Below the pieces are notes generated by a model. The model did not search any database. It saw only the letters and a program-made list of their open reading frames with translations, and was not told the origin of the DNA. This document shows, one piece after another, positions 1 to 6,110 of a DNA stretch of 10,745 nt. The position numbers and the translations under genes are program-made. Every line of letters starts with the position of its first letter. The first letter of the stretch is position 1. Source of the stretch: Bdellovibrionales bacterium (GTDB taxonomy: Bacteria > Bdellovibrionota > Bdellovibrionia > Bdellovibrionales > JAMPXM01). Location of the stretch: contig SXRI01000211.1 in assembly GCA_005793615.1 (NCBI GenBank), positions 1 to 10,745 of the forward strand, written 5' to 3'.

Positions 1-242
1 CAGAAGGCGCTTTAACACGAGCAGGAGCTGTCAGCAACTCAAACCGGCGTGAAGTCTGGCGAAGGGATCGTGGCGAGTGCGTGAACTGTGGCAGCCAGCA
101 CGCAGTGGAGGTTGACCATTGCTTGCCACGATCTCATGGGGGCGTGGGAACGATCGAAAACCTTAGGCTCTTATGCCGTAAGTGTAATCAACGGGCAGGG
201 ATCAAGATACTGGGCCTAAAGAAGATGGAGCAATATCTTTAG
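1..242 (+). CDS. HNH endonuclease, C-terminal part (5' end outside window)
   Basis: An open frame, too short for usual ORF listing, runs from the window edge (first full codon at 3) to TAG at 240-242 and gives 79 residues. It carries a complete HNH core: REVWRRDRGECVNCG with a CxxC zinc pair (fragment residues 26 and 29), VDHCLPRSHGG with the catalytic Asp-His at 38-39, then IENLRLLCRKCNQ with the Asn at 53 and a second CxxC pair (58, 61). The order Cys2, DH, N, Cys2 is that of zinc-bound HNH (McrA/HNH_5-like) nucleases, which cut DNA through a His-metal centre. The end, AIKILGLKKMEQYL-like, resembles short chromosomal HNH proteins of predatory delta-proteobacteria. The usual last His of the motif is Asn here. 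Its N-terminal domain, and therefore its role (stand-alone HNH, restriction or other), cannot be seen. Confidence 0.85.
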   Translation, partial: EGALTRAGAVSNSNRREVWRRDRGECVNCGSQHAVEVDHCLPRSHGGVGTIENLRLLCRKCNQRAGIKILGLKKMEQYL

Positions 243-286
243 ACGATGCGTTCAGAATGAATGTGATTCCCGTGGGGAAAGTGGGT

Positions 287-290
287 AGGA
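287..290 (+). promoter_or_regulatory. Ribosome-binding site choosing the start of the DUF2914 gene
   Basis: AGGA is followed by 8 bases and ATG at 299. The upstream in-frame ATG at 257 has no purine-rich match in the preceding 15 bases, and ATG 290 overlaps this site. Confidence 0.45.
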
Positions 291-298
291 TGAGATCT

Positions 299-1399
299 AT
301 GACATCTACGAATAGTGAAAAACTTCCGTTGCTAAATCCGATTCGTCAGCGGTGGTTACCGATCATCTTCTTCGTTTTGGGATTTGTTTTCGATGCCTTT
401 ATTCTACGTCGGCCCGATGAGCTGGTGATCATCGTTCATCAGGCGATCTATCTTTTGCTGTCAGCGGGGCTGGTGGCGATCGAACTTGTGGAGCAACAGG
501 AAGAGGTACCGCCGCCCAGACTCTTAACAAGAGTATGGCGGTTTCGCGAACCTGTTTTGCACTTTCTCATGGGTACACTCCTTAATGCCTATACGATCTT
601 TTTCTTTAAGAGTGCCTCGGCGCTCACATCCTTTGTATTCATCGCTGTATTGGTCGGAATTCTCATTATCAATGAGTTTAAGCATTTTGGCCGTCTGCAG
701 ACGCAATTTCATGTCGGCATCCTGAGTTTATGTCTCATCTGTTTTCTGGCAAATCTGGCGCCATTACTTTGGGGCTTTATCGGCTATCTCCCTTTTATCA
801 GTGCCAATGTGGTCGCGGTCCTGCTGATGCTGGGGTATCGCTCTTTGATGAGACGGCGGCTCACCACGAAACCGGAAATCCTGCGAACCCATATTTTGTG
901 GCCGTACCTGGCGGTACAAACGGTATTTGTCGTACTCTATTTGGCGCGAGTCCTGCCACCGGTGCCGCTATCGGCAAGCTATATAGGAATCTTCCATAAT
1001 GTGCAAAAGATCGATGGCGGTGGTTATCAGCTTACCTACACTCGGCCTGACAACTTCTTTTGGCAGAATGGTGACGAGTCCTTTTTAGCTCGTCCTGGCG
1101 ACAGCATCTACTGTTTTGTCCGCATCTTCGCGCCATCGCGGTTTAAGGATGAACTCCAGATTCGCTGGTTCTACGATGACCCCAAGCTTGGTTGGCAAGC
1201 GTCTGATGCAATCGCGCTGCCGATTGTCGGTGGGCGTGATGAGGGATTTCGCGGTTACACGCGTAAGAACAACTACCAGCCGGGTCGATGGCGGGTGCAG
1301 GTGGAGACAAAAGATAATCGCGAGATCGGTCGCATCACCTTTCGGGTGGAAGCGGATTCGTCGTTGGAGCCACGTATCGAGAAATTCCTCATCGACTGA
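299..1399 (+). CDS. Multi-pass membrane protein with C-terminal DUF2914 domain
   Basis: With the start at 299 the product is 366 residues. Roughly seven hydrophobic segments fill residues 19-221 (about 19-37, 42-64, 84-103, 106-126, 137-155, 156-178, 199-221). A soluble tail of about 130 residues follows. The tail has the DUF2914 pattern: FVRI then WFYDD, an Ile-Gly-Gly-Arg stretch, FRGYTRK, GRWRVQVET and IGRITFRVE near the end. DUF2914 is a small beta-rich domain of unknown function, often attached to the envelope. The ATG at 299 is preferred because AGGA (287-290) lies 8 bases before it. ATGs at 257 and 290 are in frame but poorly served; 257 would give 380 residues. The gene follows the HNH stop by 56 bases, so co-transcription is possible. 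The reaction or partner is not known. Confidence 0.82.
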   Translation: MTSTNSEKLPLLNPIRQRWLPIIFFVLGFVFDAFILRRPDELVIIVHQAIYLLLSAGLVAIELVEQQEEVPPPRLLTRVWRFREPVLHFLMGTLLNAYTIFFFKSASALTSFVFIAVLVGILIINEFKHFGRLQTQFHVGILSLCLICFLANLAPLLWGFIGYLPFISANVVAVLLMLGYRSLMRRRLTTKPEILRTHILWPYLAVQTVFVVLYLARVLPPVPLSASYIGIFHNVQKIDGGGYQLTYTRPDNFFWQNGDESFLARPGDSIYCFVRIFAPSRFKDELQIRWFYDDPKLGWQASDAIALPIVGGRDEGFRGYTRKNNYQPGRWRVQVETKDNREIGRITFRVEADSSLEPRIEKFLID

Positions 1400-1432
1400 G
1401 TTTTGGCACTTTTGTCAAATACTTCGTCACAG

Positions 1433-1445
1433 TTTTGCCGCAAAA
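1433..1445. promoter_or_regulatory. 13-bp palindrome TTTTGC-C-GCAAAA, operator-like
   Basis: The 142-base gap between the DUF2914 gene and the next gene holds a perfect inverted repeat with 6-bp arms and one central base. It sits about 100 bases before the start at 1542. The arms are too close for an RNA hairpin, so a protein-binding site is the better reading. No binder can be named. Confidence 0.3.
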
Positions 1446-1526
1446 AATGAGTTGGCACGCTTGCATACAGGGCGGTGATGGTCTGGCGTCAGTTGGCGTC
1501 GTACGTTCGTAATGCATAAGCGAAAT

Positions 1527-1533
1527 AAGGTGG
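1527..1533 (+). promoter_or_regulatory. Ribosome-binding site AAGGTGG for the exported protein
   Basis: AAGGTGG is followed by 8 bases and ATG at 1542. This decides for 1542 over the in-frame ATG at 1512, whose use would put ten extra residues before the signal peptide. Confidence 0.6.
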
Positions 1534-1541
1534 TATTCACA

Positions 1542-3707
1542 ATGAACTCAAAGCTTCATTCAGTTGTGGCAAGTGTAGCGCCAGCTGTCTCAGCGGTTGT
1601 TTTAGCGGTCAGTTTAAGTACAGTTTCGCAGTCTGCTTTGGCCGGGGTATCTAAAGGCCAGGCCTCGACGCCCGATAATGAGTGTGCTTCGTCGTCGGAT
1701 CCAGCTGAGTCGGCCGCGCGCATCGGCCCGGATTCAGTTAAACTGAAAGGTCTTTGTGTTCACACGGCGCGTTTTCGTCCGGTAGTTGATTTGAAAATCA
1801 ATGAAGAAGCTGGGCAAATCACCTTTAAGAACTATAGCTACAAAGGTCAGTTTTGGACGGCGACGATTCCAGCTGATAGCGAAGCGATCAGTGAAGTTAT
1901 TTTCGGTATTAAACATTTCACGATTAGTAGCGTCGGCGGAGGATCGCTTGTCACGAACGCCTTGAGCTCCTTGAAACCAGCGCACACGCAGTTGCGTTTC
2001 CAAATGAACTCGGGGCGCGAGATCAAGCTCGTGAACCAAATGACAGGTGAAGAGGCGACGACCAATGACCTTACGCTTTCCTTCGAGGCGAGCCTAGTTG
2101 AGGGACTCAAGTTTAACGTCGCTCTGGCGACGCTGCCGATGAACCCTTTGGTGGGCCGAGTGGGCGACACCGCCTCGATTCTCGCCGAAGCACCGAAGCC
2201 TTTAGAGCAGTATGTCTTGGCGTTTAGTGCCGAGGAAAAACTGATGCTGCTCAAAGCTGGTTTGCGCCGTTCCAACGAAATCGGACTTAAGGTTTTTTAC
2301 AACACACTTTCGCCCAATTGCACGACCGAAATTTTTGATCTCTTCGATCTCTTGCCGCGGTTCAATAATAAGATCGAACGTTTTGTGGTCTCGGCGGCGC
2401 TCGATCCAGTTTCGGGCCCCTCGCTCCAGGCCCTTCAGGCTCGACAACTGATCACCAAGCGGATTCAGAATTTCGAGGACGAACTCAAAGGTGTGAAGGC
2501 TGAACTTCGTATTCCCGAAACAAAACAAACTCTGCCGGCTTTCATTCCAGCGGTTTCGGGATATCCGTGGAGTCTGGTGATTGTGTCGCCGGATCTTAAA
2601 ACATTGCGCGAGAGCGACAAAGGCGCGATCGCGGAACTGAAGAAAGAACTGGTTCAGCACACCTTTAAAGTATTGCAGGGGTATGTTTCAGGAAAGTTTC
2701 TCGCGGCGGCTGCCGATTCTGAGATCGCCACCAGCATTCTAATGAATGTGATCTTGACGAGCCAGACCGACCTGTCCGATGTTTTCAAGCGCTTCCGCGA
2801 GAGAATGTCGGATGATGATCATATGATCGGAGTATACTTGGCTCCAGTTGCGGGTGTGCCGGCAACTACAAGTCTGGCGCGCTTCGGTCTAAATTTGGCG
2901 GTTCCGTTCCCGGTGATCGAAGAAAAGTATGTGGCGAATAGTTTCGGTGAGTTGCCGATTTATCGCAAGATTTATAGCGGCTCGGTCGCCGTGGCCGATC
3001 GTGGTATGAATAACAATGTTCCCGCCTACCTTCTCGGCACCGGACTTGTTATTCACGCTAGCCGTAAAAAATCGTCGGTCACTATTCAATCGATGGTCGG
3101 CTTGAATGCCAAGGCTCAGAAGATCGAGCGTCGTGATAAACAGGTCAATATCCATCGCTTCGATATTCCGGATGTTTCCTACCCGCAGAATGTACCTGTC
3201 GCGGTAGTGACAAGTACGGTGCCGCTGCCGTTACCGGCGAAGTTCCGCCCGAAGGTGACGATTGATTTTGGTCCTATCGGCAAGATTGTCGAGTTCGATG
3301 ATTTTACGAAGTTGAGTGGACTGCTTCAACCCTGGAGTCCGGTCACGAATTCGCCTGAGGCGCACGGAATGGGGGCGCATGATATTTGTATCAAGCGTGC
3401 CAATTCAACGCCGACGATCATCGGTAATCTCGCGCAGTCGGCAAGCGGTTTCGCTATCGTTGATAAGTTTATCGAAGGTAATCCGATCTTCTTTAAGATT
3501 CAGTCGGTATCGGTGGATTTGAAATCACTGAGTGTCAGTGATATGGAAGTTCGCTCGGATCTACCGCCGCTCTATTGCTTGGGGCTTGATGAAATCAACA
3601 AGAAGTTCAAGGAAAACGCCAACGGCGATGCACAGAAGCTGAAAAACAAGATTATCAACTTCGTTAATCATCCGTTTGTTGAGCTCGTAAAGATGCTTGG
3701 TTTCTAA
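1542..3707 (+). CDS. Exported protein with DUF4105/Lnb-like Cys-His signature, 721 aa
   Basis: Residues 1-34 form a Sec signal peptide: a long Ala/Val/Ser hydrophobic stretch ending in SALA, with likely cleavage before Gly35. The mature protein should be periplasmic or outer-membrane-associated. I do not recognise the whole protein. Residues about 115-275, however, resemble the DUF4105 (Lnb N-terminal) family: PAHTQLRFQ around His148 matches the family's (F)GHTxLR block. QYVLAFSAEEKLMLL at about 223-237 then leads into YNTLSPNCTTEIFDLFD, whose Cys260 fits the conserved NCTTxxxDxxx block. In that family the His and Cys are the catalytic pair; Lnb of Bacteroides N-acylates lipoproteins. About 440 residues follow that I cannot assign, with Cys616 and Cys679 as a possible disulfide. 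There is no lipobox and no beta-barrel end signal. The real activity is unknown. An expressed, exported protein is near certain; the family call is moderate. Confidence 0.85.
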   Translation: MNSKLHSVVASVAPAVSAVVLAVSLSTVSQSALAGVSKGQASTPDNECASSSDPAESAARIGPDSVKLKGLCVHTARFRPVVDLKINEEAGQITFKNYSYKGQFWTATIPADSEAISEVIFGIKHFTISSVGGGSLVTNALSSLKPAHTQLRFQMNSGREIKLVNQMTGEEATTNDLTLSFEASLVEGLKFNVALATLPMNPLVGRVGDTASILAEAPKPLEQYVLAFSAEEKLMLLKAGLRRSNEIGLKVFYNTLSPNCTTEIFDLFDLLPRFNNKIERFVVSAALDPVSGPSLQALQARQLITKRIQNFEDELKGVKAELRIPETKQTLPAFIPAVSGYPWSLVIVSPDLKTLRESDKGAIAELKKELVQHTFKVLQGYVSGKFLAAAADSEIATSILMNVILTSQTDLSDVFKRFRERMSDDDHMIGVYLAPVAGVPATTSLARFGLNLAVPFPVIEEKYVANSFGELPIYRKIYSGSVAVADRGMNNNVPAYLLGTGLVIHASRKKSSVTIQSMVGLNAKAQKIERRDKQVNIHRFDIPDVSYPQNVPVAVVTSTVPLPLPAKFRPKVTIDFGPIGKIVEFDDFTKLSGLLQPWSPVTNSPEAHGMGAHDICIKRANSTPTIIGNLAQSASGFAIVDKFIEGNPIFFKIQSVSVDLKSLSVSDMEVRSDLPPLYCLGLDEINKKFKENANGDAQKLKNKIINFVNHPFVELVKMLGF

Positions 3708-3752
3708 ACGCACCGCGCAACTTGAGTATACGGCTCATGGTTAAACGTAGAG

Positions 3753-3789
3753 TTCCTGTCTGGGTAGGCGAATCGCTACCCGACAGGAA
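3753..3789. terminator. Strong hairpin between convergent genes, probable bidirectional terminator
   Basis: Arms 3753-3767 (TTCCTGTCTGGGTAG) and 3776-3789 (CTACCCGACAGGAA) pair over 14 bp with one bulged T at 3761 and an 8-base loop. The hairpin lies midway in the 91-base gap between the stops of the exported protein (plus) and hsp20 (minus), where a shared terminator is expected. Neither side has a U-run, so termination by the simple intrinsic mechanism is not assured. Confidence 0.6.
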
Positions 3790-3798
3790 ATGTTCAAG

Positions 3799-4254
3799 TC
3801 AATTTACCGAAATCTTTTTCGGTTGAGATGTTTCGGTCTTTGGTAGCATGACAGTTAACACACCGTCTTCAAACTTCGCCAGCACCTTTGTTTCATCGAC
3901 TTGTGCCGGGAGCGTGAACGACCTTACAAATGAACCGTAAGAGATTTCAGAGTAGTGAGTTTTTTTGTCGTCAGACTTTTTCTCCTCTCGCCGTTCGGCG
4001 GTTACGGTCAGCATATGACGATCAAGTTCGACTTTGACGTTTTCCTTGGCAACGCCAGGGATATCGAATTTGAGTAGATAGCTGTTCTTGTCTTCCGTGA
4101 TTTCGCAAGACGGTGAAAACTCCTTCATGCCAGAGATATTTGGCCGTGATTCAGTCAGGTCTTGAAAGGCGCGGTCAAAATCCGACTGAAGTTTTGCAAA
4201 CTCTTTAAACGGACTTCCAAAGCGATTGCGCCAGAGCTCTAGATTGCTAGGCAT
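3799..4254 (-). CDS. Hsp20/alpha-crystallin small heat shock protein
   Basis: The product of 151 residues is a full-length bacterial small heat shock protein, an ATP-independent cytoplasmic holdase that keeps unfolding proteins soluble until DnaK/ClpB act. The N-terminal arm (1-45) is followed by an alpha-crystallin domain at about 46-140, with SYLLKFDIPGVAKENVKVEL in its first half. It ends in the family signature AKFEDGVLTVMLPK (126-139). The C-terminal tail holds ISV (148-150), the I-x-V anchor that binds the beta4-beta8 groove of the next dimer. A run of five G (AAAGGGGG, 4260-4267) lies 5 bases before the ATG. A good sigma-54 promoter sits 68 bases upstream, suggesting activator-dependent rather than sigma-32 control. 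It points toward the exported-protein gene and away from the stress cluster. Confidence 0.96.
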   Translation of the reverse strand: MPSNLELWRNRFGSPFKEFAKLQSDFDRAFQDLTESRPNISGMKEFSPSCEITEDKNSYLLKFDIPGVAKENVKVELDRHMLTVTAERREEKKSDDKKTHYSEISYGSFVRSFTLPAQVDETKVLAKFEDGVLTVMLPKTETSQPKKISVN

Positions 4255-4321
4255 AAAATCCCCCTTTCTCCTAAGTCAATCCGTGATTCCTTCCACTATT
4301 CTCCTTCTAACTTTTTGTGTC

Positions 4322-4336
4322 GCAAAAATCGCGCCA
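4322..4336 (-). promoter_or_regulatory. Sigma-54 (-24/-12) promoter of hsp20
   Basis: On the minus strand TGGCGC-GATTT-TTGC matches the RpoN consensus TGGCAC-N5-TTGC with exact GG-N10-GC spacing. GG is at 4334-4335 and GC at 4322-4323. Transcription would begin near 4310 and leave a leader of about 55 bases before the hsp20 start. A sigma-54 activator gene lies in the same cluster (6101-7561). Confidence 0.68.
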
Positions 4337-4362
4337 ACTCGAGATCAAAGAAACAAACAAAA

Positions 4363-4390
4363 CGGCGTGAACTTTTGCCTGGCGGCGTGA
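4363..4390. repeat. Direct repeat CGGCGTGA x2, 20 bp apart, upstream of hsp20
   Basis: Exact octamers at 4363-4370 and 4383-4390 sit 27 and 47 bases above the hsp20 -24 element. The 20-bp step is about two helical turns, as for tandem activator sites. The same or a one-base variant occurs before the other genes of the cluster (5024, 7763, 8312). Confidence 0.5.
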
Positions 4391-4395
4391 CTTAC

Positions 4396-4416
4396 TGTCG
4401 GCTTGGCGAGCCAACA
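4396..4416. promoter_or_regulatory. 21-bp near-perfect palindrome: upstream activator site or BaeRF terminator
   Basis: The arms TGTCGGCT (4396-4403) and AGCCAACA (4409-4416) match at 7 of 8 pairs around a 5-base centre. The position, about 70 bp above the hsp20 -24 element, is typical of an NtrC-type enhancer. Equally, on the minus strand the single mismatch becomes a U-G pair, so the RNA after the BaeRF-like stop would fold into an 8-bp stem with a 5-base loop. Both readings remain open. Confidence 0.45.
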
Positions 4417-4430
4417 AGTCCCGTCGCTCG

Positions 4431-4460
4431 TGGCGCAGGGTCGAGGTGCTTACTGCGCCA
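4431..4460 (-). terminator. Hairpin spanning the BaeRF-like stop codon
   Basis: TGGCGCAG (4431-4438) and CTGCGCCA (4453-4460) are perfect 8-bp inverted repeats around a 14-base loop. The right arm is the last coding triplets of the minus-strand gene ending at 4450, so the stem encloses the stop codon. No U-run follows. Confidence 0.4.
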
Positions 4461-4896
4461 AGCTACGATTAATCGTTGATTCCAGAACTGATGTCGGAGC
4501 TTTGTCGAGGTCCTTATCGACCCAGCAAGTGGTGATTTTTTTGAGGCCATCGCCCATTTCGGAGCGTAGGCGTCCTAAAAATCTCGGTTCCGCCACGACA
4601 ATCAGTTGTGAAAGACGACCTTCGGCGCGCTCATGGTCGAGAAAGCCCGCGACTCTGTGAGCAAATTGTTTCGAGGCCAGCTCATGAGGGTCGCTTCCGG
4701 CATCCATTACGTGCCGAGCCACGCCGGAGCCACCTTCGTTAACAACTCCGGGACGATGGCGCGAGATGTCGCTATTGCGCTCGCCACTCATTTCGTTTTC
4801 TAGACGTTGTTGAAATTTTAGGCCGCCAGTAGCGATGTCACGATCGAAAAGTTTCATCTCTTTTTGGCTGAGTACAGCAACTAGAGTTGTGCCCAT
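4450..4896 (-). CDS. Host-attachment / BaeRF-like protein (PF10116 type)
   Basis: The start at 4896 gives 148 residues, the usual size of this small cytoplasmic family. Family landmarks in order are MGTTLVAVLSQKEMKLFDRD (first strand with a short helix), a RPGVVNEGG segment near 48-56, SDPHELASKQFAHRVAGFL (68-86), and LIVVAEPRFLGRLR (98-111), the most conserved block. WVDKDLDKAP (125-134) closes the match. The family was named for a role in attachment of Agrobacterium to host cells. Its fold relates to the eRF1/Dom34 central domain, so an RNA- or ribosome-linked role is also suggested. AAAGGA (4904-4909) lies 7 bases before ATG 4896 and decides against ATG 4917. A sigma-54 promoter lies upstream. 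It is divergent from usp. Confidence 0.85.
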   Translation of the reverse strand: MGTTLVAVLSQKEMKLFDRDIATGGLKFQQRLENEMSGERNSDISRHRPGVVNEGGSGVARHVMDAGSDPHELASKQFAHRVAGFLDHERAEGRLSQLIVVAEPRFLGRLRSEMGDGLKKITTCWVDKDLDKAPTSVLESTINRSLAQ

Positions 4897-4903
4897 ATAC
4901 GTG

Positions 4904-4909
4904 TCCTTT
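4904..4909 (-). promoter_or_regulatory. Ribosome-binding site AAAGGA of the BaeRF-like gene
   Basis: On the minus strand AAAGGA is followed by 7 bases and ATG 4896. It lies inside the alternative longer frame from 4917, which has no comparable site. Confidence 0.5.
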
Positions 4910-4973
4910 CGTCCCATCGGAGCTTTGCCGGCTCCGGTAATACCCCTTCTGCAAGTCGACTTCTTTCCTTACT

Positions 4974-4988
4974 GCAATGGCAATGCCA
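4974..4988 (-). promoter_or_regulatory. Sigma-54 (-24/-12) promoter of the BaeRF-like gene
   Basis: On the minus strand TGGCAT-TGCCA-TTGC followed by A matches TGGCAC-N5-TTGCA with exact GG-N10-GC spacing. GG is at 4986-4987 and GC at 4974-4975. The start site would be near 4962, leaving about 66 bases of leader, close to the hsp20 layout. It sits in the 200-base gap shared with the divergent usp gene, for which I see no convincing promoter. Confidence 0.7.
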
Positions 4989-5023
4989 CCTCTCCGATAG
5001 TGCCACCAAAAGTTTTTATGGAG

Positions 5024-5031
5024 CGTCGTGA
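5024..5031. promoter_or_regulatory. CGTCGTGA octamer in the baeRF/usp divergent gap
   Basis: This differs by one base from the hsp20-upstream CGGCGTGA pair, lies in the same orientation, and is identical to the copy at 8312 before the ATPase. It lies 37 bp above the BaeRF-like -24 element and 66 bp before the usp start. Confidence 0.4.
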
Positions 5032-5034
5032 GTC

Positions 5035-5052
5035 TCGTCTGGCTAGTGACGA
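5035..5052. promoter_or_regulatory. Inverted repeat TCGTC-N8-GACGA in the divergent gap
   Basis: Perfect 5-bp arms at 5035-5039 and 5048-5052 lie about 57 bp above the -24 element of the BaeRF-like gene, at enhancer distance, and just before usp. Short arms make chance plausible. Confidence 0.25.
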
Positions 5053-5085
5053 AAAGCGAGAGTAGGATAAACTTGAAAATCAACT

Positions 5086-5093
5086 GGAGAGAG
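5086..5093 (+). promoter_or_regulatory. Ribosome-binding site GGAGAGAG of usp
   Basis: A purine-rich GGAGAGAG ends 3 bases before ATG 5097; its GGAG core ends 7 bases before. It decides for 5097 over the in-frame ATG at 5028, which lacks such a site and would add 23 residues unlike a Usp start. Confidence 0.5.
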
Positions 5094-5096
5094 AAG

Positions 5097-6110
5097 ATGG
5101 CTACACAGAAAAACACCCAAAAAGACTCACGGAGAAATGTGCGGAAAAGCGGGAAAAAATCCCCCATAGATCGAGCTAGGGGCGGAGTGGCCGTTTGGGC
5201 TGTAGACCCGTTCGAGCAGGACTCAAAACGCGTCAGTGCTGCTCACGAGCTGATTGACAACTTTGCTGTTGCGCTTGCGTGGAAGGTGCAGCCGATTTCG
5301 GTCATTGGCCCGATGGATGTGAATTGGCCGATTGAACTCAAGGGAAGTTTGCGCGGCAATATCGCCCAAGTGGCGCAGAACTCCCTTTCGCCGGCCTTTG
5401 AAGACATCACTCGCGATGCTTTGATGCTTGAGCCACGGGTTCTGGTTCAACCAACACCATCGTTGACGGCGTCGGTTGATTATCTTTTGGCGTCGGCGCA
5501 GAAGGATAAAGCGCAGGTGATCGCTCTCAATACCCATGGACGTCGAGGGTTACTGCATTTTCGTCTCGGTAGTTTTGCCGAAACGGTAATTGCATGTTCG
5601 AAAATTCCCGTATTGACGATGAATCCAAAGGCGACCGTGCCCAAGCGGCTTTCGACGATTGTGGTGCCGACAGATTTCAGTTCGACCTCGCGTCGAGTTT
5701 TCGTCAAAATGCTCGAATGGGCCTGTGCCTTGAGTAATGGCGGGAAAGTAAAAATAGTTCTCGTACATCGCTTTGAAAACCCAGTTCCTGCGCTCTTCTA
5801 TGGTGGCGGTGAAATTGCCGTTGATAGTGAGGTCATGCGACAAATGCTAGAGGATGCCGAGGGCGCGCGCCGTCGGCAGGCCGAGCAGTGGGAAAAGTTG
5901 GCTAAAAACAAAGGTGTTGATTGCGAAACCGTGATGGTAACCGACAACCGTGCGTTGTCGGCGCTGATTCTCTCTACGGCAAAAGATCTTAAGGCGGATC
6001 TGATTGCCATGGCCACCTATCGCGGCACCATCGGCCAGGGCTTCTTAGGCAGTGTGGCGCGCGATGTACTGCTCACCGCGCATTGCCCGGTGGTTATCGT
6101 TCATCGATGA
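5097..6110 (+). CDS. Tandem universal stress protein (two UspA domains)
   Basis: The product of 337 residues has a Lys/Arg-rich head (1-29) and two Usp folds. Domain 1 (about 30-178) opens with VAVWAVDPFE and closes with ALNTHGRRGLLHFRLGSFAETVIACSKIPVLTM. It keeps the HG-x9-GS part of the nucleotide loop. Domain 2 (about 184-337) opens with LSTIVVPTDFSSTSRR and closes with LIAMATYRGTIGQGFLGSVARDVL and CPVVIV. There the two leading glycines of G-x2-G-x9-GS are lost, although GS remains. Usp proteins are cytoplasmic stress-endurance factors that bind ATP or act as sensors. The tandem form is complete in length. The domain asymmetry suggests nucleotide binding mainly by domain 1. It diverges from the BaeRF-like gene and converges on the regulator, overlapping it by 10 bases. 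Confidence 0.92.
   Translation: MATQKNTQKDSRRNVRKSGKKSPIDRARGGVAVWAVDPFEQDSKRVSAAHELIDNFAVALAWKVQPISVIGPMDVNWPIELKGSLRGNIAQVAQNSLSPAFEDITRDALMLEPRVLVQPTPSLTASVDYLLASAQKDKAQVIALNTHGRRGLLHFRLGSFAETVIACSKIPVLTMNPKATVPKRLSTIVVPTDFSSTSRRVFVKMLEWACALSNGGKVKIVLVHRFENPVPALFYGGGEIAVDSEVMRQMLEDAEGARRRQAEQWEKLAKNKGVDCETVMVTDNRALSALILSTAKDLKADLIAMATYRGTIGQGFLGSVARDVLLTAHCPVVIVHR

Noticed and set aside
1452..1464. Sigma-54-like TGGCACG and TTGCA before the exported-protein gene
   Set aside because: The two halves match well, but GG and GC are 7 bases apart instead of 10, which does not allow sigma-54 binding.
1847..2660. Minus-strand frames of 142 and 152 codons under the exported-protein gene
   Set aside because: They are shadows of a long, well-started gene with a signal peptide.
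4910..4935. GG-N10-GC on the plus strand as a usp sigma-54 promoter
   Set aside because: The -12 half is CCGGC rather than TTGC, and the site overlaps the BaeRF-like ribosome region 160 bases from usp.
4838..5167. Minus-strand frame of 109 codons across the baeRF/usp gap
   Set aside because: It is in another frame over two real genes and their promoters; its composition is not protein-like.
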